This document shows positions 31,199 through 41,379 of a DNA stretch of 64,000 nt, piece after piece. The first letter of the stretch is position 1. Each line of letters starts with the position of its first letter. The position numbers were made by a program, and so were the translations under genes. The stretch lies in assembly GCA_029834535.1 (NCBI GenBank), contig JAQMWT010000431.1, positions 1-64,000 on the forward strand, given 5' to 3'. The DNA is from Chrysophaeum taylorii. Lineage: Eukaryota > Sar > Pelagophyceae > Pelagomonadales > Pelagomonadaceae. Under the pieces are notes generated by a model, which made no database searches, was not told the DNA's origin, and saw only the letters and a list, made by a program, of their open reading frames with translations.

Positions 31199-32160
31199 AT
31201 GAATGCTTTATCGTCCAGTGTTTCTCTCACAAGAGCCCAATCTTCGCAAACCCTCTGTAATGTTTGTTTGTTCTGGTTTGTCAACCCCAGCGTCCTGTCT
31301 CAAGCCACTAATGACCTAGGCTTACATGTCAATGTAAAAATTGTTGTTGAGTCTGATGATACGCTTGTGCGCATGTTACGCCACCGTTTTCCTACAGTAT
31401 TATTATTTGAGTCTTTGCCCGCCTTTATTAACCATCTTCATCAAATTTCACCAGAGGAAAGGCGCAAATTTTATTGTGATATTATCGAGATAACTCATCC
31501 ATGCACTAACAGGAATCTACACAGTCTGCTCGACGACTCCCTCTTCGACAGCATGCTGTCTGTCATCAAACTTCTCCAACCCTTGGTACTACTGGTTGAG
31601 ATGACACCACCCCACAAGTACTGTCATCAAGACCAAATAACTGTGGCCAATCTCATCCATTCCACACTCGGTTACTGTGTTGATGTTGTTGACAGGTTCC
31701 CGACCTACCTATGTGGCGACTACCAATCTAGGGGAAGATGGATATGCATCGCACGCAGGTATTCTACTGGGCCAATCGACATACTCTCGTGGCCTATCCA
31801 CCACCCACGCCCCTTCTTTAAGATCGTGGATGACATACAAGCCATTCCTAAACGACTTTGGCTATCTAAAGATATCGCCAAAGACTGGGTCCGGGTGTTC
31901 CCCGATCCACCACATGTCCCCGTTCCTAAAACTTTTGCACCTTACTCTCGCACAGGTTCTGTTCAGCTTACCATGACTGACCTCGAAACACTCAATTTAC
32001 TATTTATCCGCCTTCACTCTCAACAGGCTCACGAGCAACGCACGCATTCTGTTCAATCCGAATGTACTTATCATCCGCTGTGTTTCAAACGCTCCTCCAT
32101 GGAACCACTGCCACATGCAACTAATCCATTGCGTGTCAAGGCCTTCGCCATATTATATAA
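31199..32160 (+). pseudogene. Cytosine-5 methyltransferase-like domain, family B copy 1 (fossil)
   Basis: A long open stretch with: NVKIVVESDDTLVRMLRHRF (31332-31385, acidic motif II region after the SG loop), ITHPCTNRN (31487-31515, motif IV PC), LVLLVEMTPPHKY (31585-31620, the E of motif VI), LCGDYQSRGRWICIARR (31712-31762, motif VIII), and SVQLTMTDLETLNLL (31960-32000, motif IX region). Motif order and spacing (roughly 30 residues from VI to VIII) suit C5-methyltransferases. Upstream (30953-31198) is the end of the protease region. It parallels 51000-51830 on the minus strand. Confidence 0.72.
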
Positions 32161-32356
32161 CGGAAGGTTATCGACGAGTTGTTTGTCAGTCACATCGCGG
32201 TCTCCTCGTCGCATGGCGACAAGCTTGATGGTCACTCTCCGCCGACCGACCTTTCGGCGCTCCTCGTCTACAGGCCCGTGATTCCGGACTGGCTCCTGTC
32301 GGTCCGGCCTGGCTCCCATGCTCGGGAGAGGTCTGAAGTTAGTTAGTTTAGTTAGT
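32161..32356 (+). mobile_element. 5'-truncated LINE-derived short element
   Basis: About 196 bases, matching 4705-4899 and the inverse of 5563-5780, ending in GAAGTTAGTTAGTTTAGTTAGTT. It interrupts family B sequence between an ILYN block and an LHTNSPTPVSYYITVFET block that are joined in the copy at 50815-50905. No clear target duplication. Confidence 0.8.
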
Positions 32357-33383
32357 TTGCCAGATTGCACACTAACTCACCCACTCCTGTGTCCTATTAC
32401 ATAACCGTTTTCGAAACTGACCAACCGTCACATAGGCTACTACTTACAACCTCATCAACATCACACAACACCTACTTCTTAACGGGTGGCCACCACACTG
32501 ACGGCAACCTCACCATAGAAAACTCCGCCACCAAATACCATGCTTCCATTGACGCGATTGGAAGCATGTATGCGTTTACTGCCTCCAAAGTCCCCCGCGA
32601 CAGAGACAGATCTGTATATTTGGAGAAGTTTATGGGTTTCTTGTGGATCATTCAAGCCCTCCCTCAAGTTGGCTCCGCTGCCCCCTATGGCACCGCCATC
32701 CAAAAGCTCTTGTCCAGATGCTCTCTTGTGAAGCCTGGCTGCCTTACATACGAGGCCACCGGCAATTCTTTCGACTGCAAGGACTCTCACTTCGCTTTGG
32801 AAGATCACCACTTGTCCCATAGTCGCTATATATGGTATCTTCGTGGAAGTGACCGCAAACTTGGCTCTAAAATCCACTCCGTGCTTGCTCCATTGCCCAC
32901 CGTCCGAGGGTCTGCAAACATTATCTTACTCGACCCTCGCAACGGGAAATTGCGCTATCCCACTCGACCGGAGTTGATTCGTGCAAACAACCACACCAAA
33001 CAACCGGAATCTTTCCTCTTGTCTCTCGCCACGACCTTTGCTGTGACATGCTCAGCAATGCTCTGCCTGCCGGTACGTACAGCACACTGTACAAGCACCT
33101 CTCGCACCTCGTTGCCGATATTAAGTCCCTTATGTTGGACCCTACCTTCCAACATGCTGCTGCCGTGATGAAGAAATCCCATGTATCCACTTCCTGACCT
33201 TTGATCCGGCCTCCACCACGTGCAGCACAGATACCTTGTCTTGTGGCACAAGCCTTCGTGACTTCTATCTCCAGCAACTGCTTGACCGACATGTCGTTAA
33301 ACTATATGTCTTCGTTATCATACGAAGATACTTTGGCTACTTGTGATGATGAGGACGCACCTCCAAGTGACCCTGCTGCGCAC
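32357..33383 (+). pseudogene. Copia family B region before integrase, copy 1 (fossil)
   Basis: Carries LTGGHHTDGNLTIENSATKY, LSHSRYIWYLRGSDRKLGSK and the ...HDLCCD/ SNALPAGTYST pattern of the family. No known domain is identified. It is the same region as 17460-18400 in family A. It ends at 33383 and unrelated DNA follows. Confidence 0.55.
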
Positions 33384-34149
33384 CCAGTTAGGATTATAAA
33401 CAACAGTTGAGAACAGTAAAAATCACAGTGCCTCTGGTAGAGAATGGTGGCAGTGGTAGTGCTGCCTTTCGTCATGTCCTCTAACGACACAAAGAGCAGC
33501 ACGGTGTGCGACACAGCGATTTAGTGGTTGTAAGTGTGAATGATGTGGTTAAGGGGGGGGGGGGATTCCTAACCCTAAATGGAATTTTCTATCTCTACGC
33601 CCTCGCAGATTGAACTCGGTGATGAGCGAAATCTGGGACAAACAAAACAAATGTTTGGCCAGGGACAAATGGATGTCGAGTCGTGAGGAGGCGTGGAAGG
33701 AAAGTGTGCGAAGTGCATGAAAGAGACAGAGGAAAACGAAACGCAGGTAGTGTGTGAAGTGAGAAAGGAGAAAGAGCGGAAGATCAAAGAAAGGAAAAAG
33801 CATCGATCGTGAGTAAGAAGAAAAGTGGAGGAAGATGCTAAGTAGGCTAACGATGAAGTATGGCGAATGTTGTGCGAGAGAGCAGATCGTCATCTTGCTC
33901 GGTGGCTAATGATATAGGGGACGGTGTGTTCCGGTGGATAAATCCTAAGCGGCTGGGGGAGCATCTGAGTAGAGCGGGGGGTCTAACGAATAATAACAGG
34001 AGGGATCATGGGTCAGGCAGTCGGGAATTGTGGCAGACCAATGGTTGATCGAAAGGCGAATAATGAGAGTGGCCGCAGGGATGAGATTCTATTGTGGCTA
34101 ATGTTGGGCTAGTAAAGATTTGACGATGTGACGGAGCGCCAGCGTTATC
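33384..34149. other. No gene seen; begins with a 23-base piece of antisense gag
   Basis: The first 23 bases (33384-33406, CCAGTTAGGATTATAAACAA then CAG) are identical to 53819-53841 in family B gag, in the same strand orientation. Then follow about 740 bases with a G12 run near 33555, a single CTAACCCTAAA, and purine-rich sequence. No protein or RNA gene was recognised. Confidence 0.5.
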
Positions 34150-37100
34150 TCATGAAGAAATATGACCATTGAACCAAATCGGTTTCGACATGGTGAGGTA
34201 ATCGTCGTAATGAGAGCGAGCAAGGCGGTGCTGTTTCTGGAAGATGAGAGAACCAGAATTGCCTGTCACATACGTGTCAAAGCTGTTGTCCTGAGTGTAG
34301 CGTGGGACAGCTGAAGCTAGGCAATGAGCGTCTAAAACAATATGCGGATAATCGTAGCGCGATGAGGACATCGGGATAAAGTTGTCTGGGGGTGGCCATA
34401 AATATGAAAACTCTAAATTTGCGGTAGCTTTGGGTTCGTACTCTAAATTTGCTGTAGGTTTGGGTTCGTAGCCTCGTGTAAGTCGCCAGTGGCTATCATC
34501 AAAAGATGATTGGGCGGAGACTGAGGTTTGCGAGTGTATCGCGTATGATGGTGGATACAGGCGTGTGTCCTGTGCTGATGAGTCGGTGCCCTGTGCAGAA
34601 AATGCAGTAGAGTGGGGCAACGGAAGAAAATGCCTGAAGGCGATGGACTGCTTGAATATAGTGTCCGTGCCAGGGGGAGAGTTGACTTCGAAGATATGGT
34701 CAAAGTCGCGCCTTTTGTATTCTGTTCGATATAGTAATCCTGAGCTGTGACGATCGACTGATCCAGTATCGACTGATCCAGTGTGTATTTCATGTCCGGT
34801 GTCGTTTTCATCAGAATCAAACGAAGCGTTTTCACCAGAATCAAACGTCCCTTGATGTACAAGCGCGAGGGAGCGTGGTGCATCCCTGGTGAATCGTGCA
34901 GTGAGTGAAAGGGGGGACATTCGACGGGAGGGTGTTGTCGATATGCGAGAGCTGTGCAGTTTACAACGTGTAGGGAGCGTATGTTGCAAGAGAGGATTAA
35001 TCTGTGGACGGGGGATGTCCGAAGAATGAACATGATGTGAGGTCCTGTCCACAATGCAAGAACTGTCCGATAATGAGTCCTGCGAGACTGTGGCTAGCAG
35101 CGAGTGTGTGGGAATGAAGAAGTAAATAGGCATGGCAGTTAACTTCCCTTGATTCGCAACACAACTGGGTGGGGCTAGCGGTGTGCGGCAGTGAGATGCG
35201 GTGGAATGCGTAGAGCAGAGCGCGTGTCCAGCCTGTGGAGATTGGGGGTTATCCTCGCGGGTGCTACGGAAAGCGTCGACGGGGTGCGAAACGCAATGGC
35301 GGCTGTTGGGCTCAGAGTTCTGCAAGATGGAACCTGCAGTGCGAACGGAGAGGAGCGAACCGAATGCGTCATAAGAGCGCGATACGCTAGTGCTGTCTGA
35401 GCTGTGTCCGAAGCATGATTCCGATAACAATGTCGACAGATGCGAGATATGATCAGAACTGGACAAGGATTTCGCGTGAAGTTGTGTTGTAACCGAACCA
35501 CAGTGGTGCAGATCTTCGACGTCAAGCATAGTGCTGGGAGGGACGTGAAGAGAGGTGAGCAAAGGACTCTGCGTGCGGCTATCATTTGGTGGCGGGCATC
35601 TATTGCGCGAGACTGGCGATAACTGCGACGTGTTGGCGTTGGCGTGATAGAACTTCGTTTGCATATGGCAGCATGCTGGATAAAATCGAGCGATGATGGA
35701 ATGCTGAAACTTGAGAGGTGTGACCTGCGAGAGACTGACGAAGGAGCGTGGGTGGCTCTGTATGCATTGATGACGGAACTTGGTGTTATCACAAATCGTC
35801 GGGGATTTGGTCGTCGGGAGTCGCGTTGAAGCGGGGAGGAACGACGAATACTCATCAGGTCTTGGCGTGTGACAGAGGTCCTTAGAAAGAGGGACTTCGG
35901 TACGTGCCTTGAATTGAGTTCCGATGTAGCCAGAGTAGCCATAGGAGGAATGACTGATACGAATCGAAACGAATCTTGTCGTAGGTGGAATACTAATGCG
36001 CCCTCGTAATTCGAACTGGGTGGAATCTTCGAATTGCCGGTGAGACCGAGAGACCATGATTGCGAAACGAGCGCGGAGCCGGGCGCCTGTCGGGGGAGCC
36101 GCTTCAGCGGTGGCTGAGACGACAGTGTCCTGCGTATCATGAATCAAAAAGTGTTTGGGCATCGTACTGTGCGACAAGCGAGCGTGCGTCTCAGTTGACG
36201 GTGGGTGTACCATGGGTATGGCGCAATGTTCGTAGTCTAGACCGAGAGGGGCGGTGAGCGTGCCGTCGCGATTGCATTGTAGCCTGTGCGGTGTCTGGGC
36301 TTTAATCGGAATATGACATATGACGCCATATAAAACGATGGGAGCTGAATCAGACGTGATGGGACTGGCTAGTAGTGCCGGGAGCAGCATGTCGGGGGTG
36401 GCGCTCAGAGATGAGGGTGGAACGCAGTCCACTTCTATCTTGGTTGCCTTGTGTCGCGGTACTATGGGCGTAAACAAATGACATGAAGTAAATGCTTGTG
36501 TCTCAAACGAGAACGCGGTTATAGTCGCATGGGGAGGTTGCATTTTGTCCCTGCTGCAGTCAAATTCTTTGGAGGAAACCAATGGAGAAACCATGAGCAC
36601 ATGGGTGGCGTCTGGTGGCCAAAGTTCCTGTGGGAGTGGTTGAGGTGACTCCAAAGTAGGATTCCTTCTTGGGTGTGACTCTAGCGTTGCGATGATTTCA
36701 TGCTCGAGATCATAGCCGTCCATTAGATGACTTGAGGTGGTCGCGAATGAGCGATGCGTCGACCTGGTGTCACGGGAGACCGAGGTGGTGCAGTGACCTG
36801 ACTGGCTGAGGTAGCCGTGCTTGTAAGATTCCAGCGGGTGCGCATAACTCTGCAAAGTGCTGACATTGGCTTGTGCCTGATCTGCAGTCGTGCAGGGAGG
36901 CGAGATCGTATGTGCTAATACAGATTGCAGCGACAGGGAAGGGCCAGGTGCCTGGGAGGCTGAGAGGCGGCCTTTGTCTTCCAGAGGCGAAGGGGTCAAG
37001 CAAAGCTGTAGCTTCGTCTCGTCGTGATCAGATAGGCGCAATGAGATTGTGCGCATGATCGTGGTGCGCTTACCTGTGTCTTCATGATGCACCTTTGTGT

Positions 37101-37263
37101 CCTGTGGTGGTGCTTCTGCGAGCGGGACATTTCTTAGGGATTGGTCCATCGGATGGGGTGCATCCTTTATGAATGAGACAGGAGCCAGTAGCAGTGCAAG
37201 GTCAGGTGACAGAACGTTTGCGTGGTCGAGTAATTGAGCGTTGGACCTGAGCATCGTCTGCAT
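34150..37263 (-). CDS. Giant Ser/Thr/Pro/His-rich ORF, unknown
   Basis: 1037 codons open on the minus strand. Very rich in Ser, Thr, Pro, His and Arg, without a recognised domain, zinc motif, signal peptide or membrane segment. Some short patterns recur: ELRGRISI near 36005 also occurs as ALRGRISI near 37605 in the neighbouring ORF, with similar codons, and LWPPD (36625) resembles LWPPPD (34390). This suggests an ancient internal duplication. Another minus frame (36140-35175) is also open, so composition lowers stop density, and coding is not proven. It lies between copia remnants and overlaps the upstream ORF by 62 bases in another frame. Confidence 0.4.
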   Translation of the reverse strand: MQTMLRSNAQLLDHANVLSPDLALLLAPVSFIKDAPHPMDQSLRNVPLAEAPPQDTKVHHEDTGKRTTIMRTISLRLSDHDETKLQLCLTPSPLEDKGRLSASQAPGPSLSLQSVLAHTISPPCTTADQAQANVSTLQSYAHPLESYKHGYLSQSGHCTTSVSRDTRSTHRSFATTSSHLMDGYDLEHEIIATLESHPRRNPTLESPQPLPQELWPPDATHVLMVSPLVSSKEFDCSRDKMQPPHATITAFSFETQAFTSCHLFTPIVPRHKATKIEVDCVPPSSLSATPDMLLPALLASPITSDSAPIVLYGVICHIPIKAQTPHRLQCNRDGTLTAPLGLDYEHCAIPMVHPPSTETHARLSHSTMPKHFLIHDTQDTVVSATAEAAPPTGARLRARFAIMVSRSHRQFEDSTQFELRGRISIPPTTRFVSIRISHSSYGYSGYIGTQFKARTEVPLSKDLCHTPRPDEYSSFLPASTRLPTTKSPTICDNTKFRHQCIQSHPRSFVSLSQVTPLKFQHSIIARFYPACCHMQTKFYHANANTSQLSPVSRNRCPPPNDSRTQSPLLTSLHVPPSTMLDVEDLHHCGSVTTQLHAKSLSSSDHISHLSTLLSESCFGHSSDSTSVSRSYDAFGSLLSVRTAGSILQNSEPNSRHCVSHPVDAFRSTREDNPQSPQAGHALCSTHSTASHCRTPLAPPSCVANQGKLTAMPIYFFIPTHSLLATVSQDSLSDSSCIVDRTSHHVHSSDIPRPQINPLLQHTLPTRCKLHSSRISTTPSRRMSPLSLTARFTRDAPRSLALVHQGTFDSGENASFDSDENDTGHEIHTGSVDTGSVDRHSSGLLYRTEYKRRDFDHIFEVNSPPGTDTIFKQSIAFRHFLPLPHSTAFSAQGTDSSAQDTRLYPPSYAIHSQTSVSAQSSFDDSHWRLTRGYEPKPTANLEYEPKATANLEFSYLWPPPDNFIPMSSSRYDYPHIVLDAHCLASAVPRYTQDNSFDTYVTGNSGSLIFQKQHRLARSHYDDYLTMSKPIWFNGHISS

Positions 37264-38584
37264 AGTCTGGAACCGTGCTGCGCAGTTGGTTTGCGTTGTC
37301 TGCTACATCAATGAGCTGGCTGGTGTAGCTGGCCGTTGTGGTCTTATCTTTCGTCTTGTCGTCCAATAGAGACTGCGAGATAGGACTCGTTGCTATGTGC
37401 GAGACTTTAAGTAGCTGTTGAGCAGCTGTTGAGAGCTGAGTGCTCTCTTGTCTGGCAGTTTCTGTTGCTTTGGAGTTCCAGAGACATGATTGCGCAGCTT
37501 CAAACGTCTTGGCATTGGGGATTGCCATAAAGTAATTCGCAAGTTCAAAGTCGGACGTCGGAAAATGCATCGAAAGACATGTGAGGTCACCAATTGAAAT
37601 ACGCCCTCGTAAGGCGTGCGCGACGTGGTGCGGGCGCGAGCGACGTGGGTTGGTGATCTGAAGGTCGTGAGATACGTTGCGGCGCGGAGTGTCGGTGGAA
37701 ATGACGAGTGTCCTGGTGTTAGAGGCGGTGACGCGGAGAGCATCGAAAAGCGTGTCATGCTCCAAGAGCGAAAGCGCGTGATGCGGGTGGTCCGAAGTCA
37801 GTGCCAAAAGGAGTGTGGCTCGCGGCTGACCTGTCTGCAAGGTAGGACAGATGGGCGCGTGAGCTGAGATCCCGTGGTGGAGAGTATCCGGCCTGAAATG
37901 CTTGGGGTCCAGTGCGGGAATTCGAAAAGAGGGGTCGCCGAAGGAGAGCGCAGTAAAACCAAGGGCGATGTAAGGGTCAGTCCTGCTGGGTGCATCCTTA
38001 ATACCGGAGATGCTGGGACCAGAGCAGTGAGTGCCGTAGTGACCAGGGTTGCCCTTAGGCATGTAGAGCATTCGAAGGTGCGGGCATGCGACATGCGTCC
38101 TCAAATGAGGAGTGACGTGCGGAGCCACAAGACGCTTTTGAGGGAGGCAACGTACGCGACTTGGGTGCGTGTTTGTGGTGGAGCCGGCAGCTGGCGTGGA
38201 GCGTTTGTCGTGCATTCCAGTGATGCGAAACTGCTTAGAGAAGTGGTTCAGTTGGAGCGAGCCTGTGCATAGTGCGCGTAGAATGTTTCCTGAGAGCGCA
38301 ACGTCGATTTTCCGGAGGCAGCGCAAGCGTGTGGCGTCCAGAAGAGAGCTATGCAAGGGGACATACAGGACAGAAGTGGTCGCAATGGAATCGTGCATAG
38401 TTTGCGGCTGATCGGGTCGTTCAGAACTCTCGAACTCTGTGTCTGTTACTGCAGCCATGGGGAAAGCTTTCCAGAGGCTTGGTCGCGGTGAGACATAAGG
38501 ATCGGCAGTCAAAAGGAGTGCGTCCTCTGACTGAGAGTTGGGGAGCGGGTGATCAGGTGTTGCGACTGGTGCTCGCGAAGACAT
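37202..38584 (-). CDS. Ser/Pro/His-rich ORF upstream of the giant ORF, unknown
   Basis: 460 codons on the minus strand, same composition as the next ORF. It contains HVAHALRGRISIGDLTCLSM, parallel to ...STQFELRGRISIPPTTRFVS in the downstream ORF, and ends in a basic RPRKRSVT. It overlaps the giant ORF in another frame, so the two may be parts of one gene joined by an intron or by a frame change, or independent. No family was recognised. The start is the first ATG; the true start is uncertain. Confidence 0.38.
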   Translation of the reverse strand: MSSRAPVATPDHPLPNSQSEDALLLTADPYVSPRPSLWKAFPMAAVTDTEFESSERPDQPQTMHDSIATTSVLYVPLHSSLLDATRLRCLRKIDVALSGNILRALCTGSLQLNHFSKQFRITGMHDKRSTPAAGSTTNTHPSRVRCLPQKRLVAPHVTPHLRTHVACPHLRMLYMPKGNPGHYGTHCSGPSISGIKDAPSRTDPYIALGFTALSFGDPSFRIPALDPKHFRPDTLHHGISAHAPICPTLQTGQPRATLLLALTSDHPHHALSLLEHDTLFDALRVTASNTRTLVISTDTPRRNVSHDLQITNPRRSRPHHVAHALRGRISIGDLTCLSMHFPTSDFELANYFMAIPNAKTFEAAQSCLWNSKATETARQESTQLSTAAQQLLKVSHIATSPISQSLLDDKTKDKTTTASYTSQLIDVADNANQLRSTVPDYADDAQVQRSITRPRKRSVT

Positions 38585-39023
38585 CCATCAAATCGTCACA
38601 TGGTGGTCGCATATGGTCCACCTGCTGAGCAGTGTCATCCAGTGCATCCAACCGAGAAGGTGGATGGTGGGTGCAGCAGCGAGCGCCGGTGAGCGGCAGT
38701 GCGCGCCTGTCTTCGAGGAGGGTAGGCGGCGAGGCGGAACCAGCTTCGAAGTGATCGGGGGCTGCTGATCGAGAGATATCGAACAAGGCGGGAGTGCCTG
38801 GTGAATCTGAGATGATACCTGCAGGTGCCGTGAGTGCCTGCGAGTATGTTGACCGTGGGACCGTCGACAGCAAGCGTGTCTCGTCCTTGTGGATTCGGCA
38901 TTGCGGGGTCATTGGTGGTGATTGGATCAGGCGGCTCATCTGGAATGTCGAGGAGACCATCTTCGAGACTAGTGAAGTGGGTCTTGTTTCTTCGCTGTAT
39001 GCATCATACCAGGGGGCTGAATC
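38553..39023 (-). CDS. Ser/Pro-rich open frame adjoining a copia LTR
   Basis: A frame open from within the family A LTR down to 38553. Only the part below 39024 lies outside the LTR, and it is as rich in Ser, Pro, Thr and His as the two ORFs downstream. The ATG lies in the LTR, so the ORF as drawn is a fusion by position and not evidence of a gene start. It may be the upstream part of the unknown gene at 34150-38584. Confidence 0.25.
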   Translation of the reverse strand, partial: DSAPWYDAYSEETRPTSLVSKMVSSTFQMSRLIQSPPMTPQCRIHKDETRLLSTVPRSTYSQALTAPAGIISDSPGTPALFDISRSAAPDHFEAGSASPPTLLEDRRALPLTGARCCTHHPPSRLDALDDTAQQVDHMRPPCDDLMDVFASTSRNT

Positions 39024-39426
39024 TGGAGAGATTTGACCCTCTCCGGGTACATGGTAGAGACTGCGTGCAGTCTTAGGCGTGTACAGACAATTCCGCTTGT
39101 CACATGCTACTACACAAGGTAGGGATTTAAGCCCTAACTCCTTAAGGACATTAGGTCCCATAGAAGCGTTTACATTGACAACGAGGAACAAAGCATCTGT
39201 TAATTAAACAGACAACCCCATACCTGACGGTACGCACCTGGAGGTCTACTCCTTGTTGGAAGTGAACTGCCGATCTAATTCTTCACAATCAGAGATGATA
39301 AGGGCGGAAGGGGTAAGGAAGGAAAGAGGGAAAGCCGTATTACGGAGAGAAAACCCTCGTGCAGAGATAGATGTGAAAGGCGTAAAATGTTCCAGTGTCG
39401 TACATATAATAGTGTAGCTCTCTGGA
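39024..39426 (-). repeat. 3' LTR of copia family A (second copy)
   Basis: About 403 bases, inverse of 12833-13228. It begins TCCAGAGAGCTACAC after a GAGGGGG tract and ends ATCTCTCCA in the minus sense. Confidence 0.85.
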
Positions 39427-39518
39427 CCCCCTCAACGTGTGAGAACGGTTTATGCATTTCAGACGTTCTTGAGGCGGAACTTGTGCAATATACATGAGAA
39501 CAGTGAACAATGGAACAA

Positions 39519-41352
39519 CTAACTAACTAACTTCGGACCTCTCCCGGGCATGGGAGCCAGGCTGGGCCGGTAGTAGCCGGTCCAGGATCACAGAGCAAAA
39601 ATCACACAGTTGGGGTAGAGGCGAGGGATGAAAGTGCATGGATGACGGACCGCCACTGCGCGCGGTCTTGTGCGAGGTCGTGCCACGAGTTGAAGGGGAT
39701 GTCGCATTTCCGGAGTGCCTTGGCGAGCGACCTCCCGTACGTCATCTGCGGAGCCCCCGGTGGGCGCTTGGAGCGGACCCAAGACGAGAGCATCTTGCGA
39801 GGGAGTCGGGAGAAGGGCATGCGGGCGACGTGACCGGCCCAGCGGAGCTGGCGGCGCGTGACGTAGACGTCGATGGACTCGAGGCCGAGGCGCCGCAGCA
39901 GGATCTCCGTTGAGATGTGGTGGAACCAGGTGTGTTTCCGGGTCACACGACACATGACGCGGGCGCACTGCGCGTGGAAACACCGCAGCCGGCGGAACAG
40001 GACCTCGGTGAGGCACCACGATTCCGCACCGTGAAGGAGGATGGCCAGGACGAGCGAGACATAGACGAGGCGCTTGGCGCGAGCAGAGACGGACTTCGAG
40101 GCGAAGATGCAGTCCCGCAAGGCACCGAAGGCCGGAGACGCCTTCTTGATCCGCGCGTCGACGTCTGAGTCGTCGCGGCAGTCGCGCGAGAGGACCGGGC
40201 CGAGGTACTTAAACTGGTCGACGACCGGTATGAAGCGGCCGCGCCCGAGCTCGATGTCCGAGAGGTTCGTGTCGTCGAACGACTCTGGGTCGCTGTACAG
40301 GTGTGCCGGGCGAGCGACGAACAGCATCTCCGTTTTGGACGCCGCTTTCGTGTGTCGGTTGCCGCGATGCACCTCCATGCCCCAGGCGTCGCAGTGTTCG
40401 ATGAGGCGCGGTGTCTCGCTGGCGGCGATGTGGCGGTCCCAGAAGAGAAAGGCAACGTCGTCGGCGTACGCCGATTCATCGAAGGGAAACTCGTCGCCGC
40501 GAGCGGACCAACCCCGGTTCGTCATCTGAAAGTCTTTCCGCGTACGGTAGACACACGGGCAGCGGCCATGGCGTCGTCGAAACGACGTCGTCAGTGCCGC
40601 CATGAACAGCACGAACAGGACGGGGCCCAGGACGTCGACCTGCTTGACGCCGATGATCGAGTCAACCGAGGCGACGACACCGCTGACCGAGAAGTGGACC
40701 TGGATTCGGTGGAGGCCCTTGATGACTGCGACGAGCTTCGGCGGGACGCCGAACTTCAGGAGCACCTCCCAGAGAAGCTCTCGCGGGACGCGGTCGAACG
40801 CCTTAACGAAATCGATGAACAGTACCCACGAGTCCTGACCGTGCTCACGCCGCTTCTTCAGCGCTAGCTTGAGCGAGAAGGTGGCGTCGGACGTACCGCG
40901 CTCGGGTCGGAAGCCACATTGGGACTCGTGATCGAGGGCCTCGCAGATGACGTTGAGTCGCGCACGGACGATGTTCTGCGCGACCTCGAGCATCATGATC
41001 CCGCGGTAGTTGCCCGGCAGGGAGAGGTCCCCCTTATTGGGGAGAATCCCGAGGAGGCCTACGTCCCACTCGGCCGGCTGGACTTCGGACTCCCAGAACT
41101 CGAGGACTACACGCTCTAAGAGCGGGAGCGTGCGAGCGTCGGTGGCGAGCGCCTTCCAGACCTCCGCGCGCAGGCCCGATTCGCCGGGCGCGGTGCAGTT
41201 CAGCTGACCAACGGCCCGTTTTATCTCCTCCTGCATCGGTGGTTCCCCGAGTTCCGGACGGATCGGCAACTGGTCAACGTCGTTGATCACGGTGGGGTCG
41301 TAGCGAGCTTGTCGACTGTAGAGCTGCTTGAAGTGTGCCTTGAACACGTCGG
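39519..41352 (-). mobile_element. 5'-truncated LINE inserted in copia 3' region
   Basis: 1834 bases flanked by an 11-base target duplication CAATGGAACAA (39508-39518, 41353-41363). It encodes most of the reverse transcriptase and the LINE C-terminus in one frame, from ADVFKAHFKQL to STPTV (stop at 39602). RT motifs: SQCGFRPERGTSD, WVLFIDFVKAFDRVPRE (first catalytic D), GVKQ.D..GPVLFVLF, and SAYADDVAFLFWD (catalytic DD). The C-terminal part has the GAESWCLT, CARVMCRVTRKHTW and RRQLRWAGHVARMP blocks common in LINE proteins. The 3' end is a short UTR and (GTTA)n tail, not poly(A). The endonuclease part is lost by 5' truncation. Confidence 0.92.
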
Positions 41353-41379
41353 CAATGGAACAAACAACAACAAAACAAG

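Larger units (their letters stand above)
29540..33383 (+). mobile_element. Copia family B interior: protease to pre-integrase, with two insertions (fossil)
   Basis: Plus-strand family B sequence in three pieces: 29540-29636 (protease region, matching 52100-52195 inverted), 30953-32160 (end of the protease region and methyltransferase-like domain) and 32357-33383 (post-methyltransferase region). A Helitron-like unit and a LINE-derived element separate them. It stops at 33383 within the region before integrase. With the LTR head at 12756-12832 it may be one old element into which the family A copy came. Several breaks. Confidence 0.8.

Noticed and set aside
34150-39426. Ser/Pro-rich ORFs as the interior of an LTR element led by the LTR at 39024-39426
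   Set aside because: That LTR follows ORF3 and a purine tract and has no primer site on the ORF side, so it is a 3' LTR of another element.
40301-40867. Long plus-strand frames opposite the LINE ORFs (also 55010-55576 and 55628-56458)
   Set aside because: They are antisense to conserved RT sequence in GC-rich DNA and match nothing.
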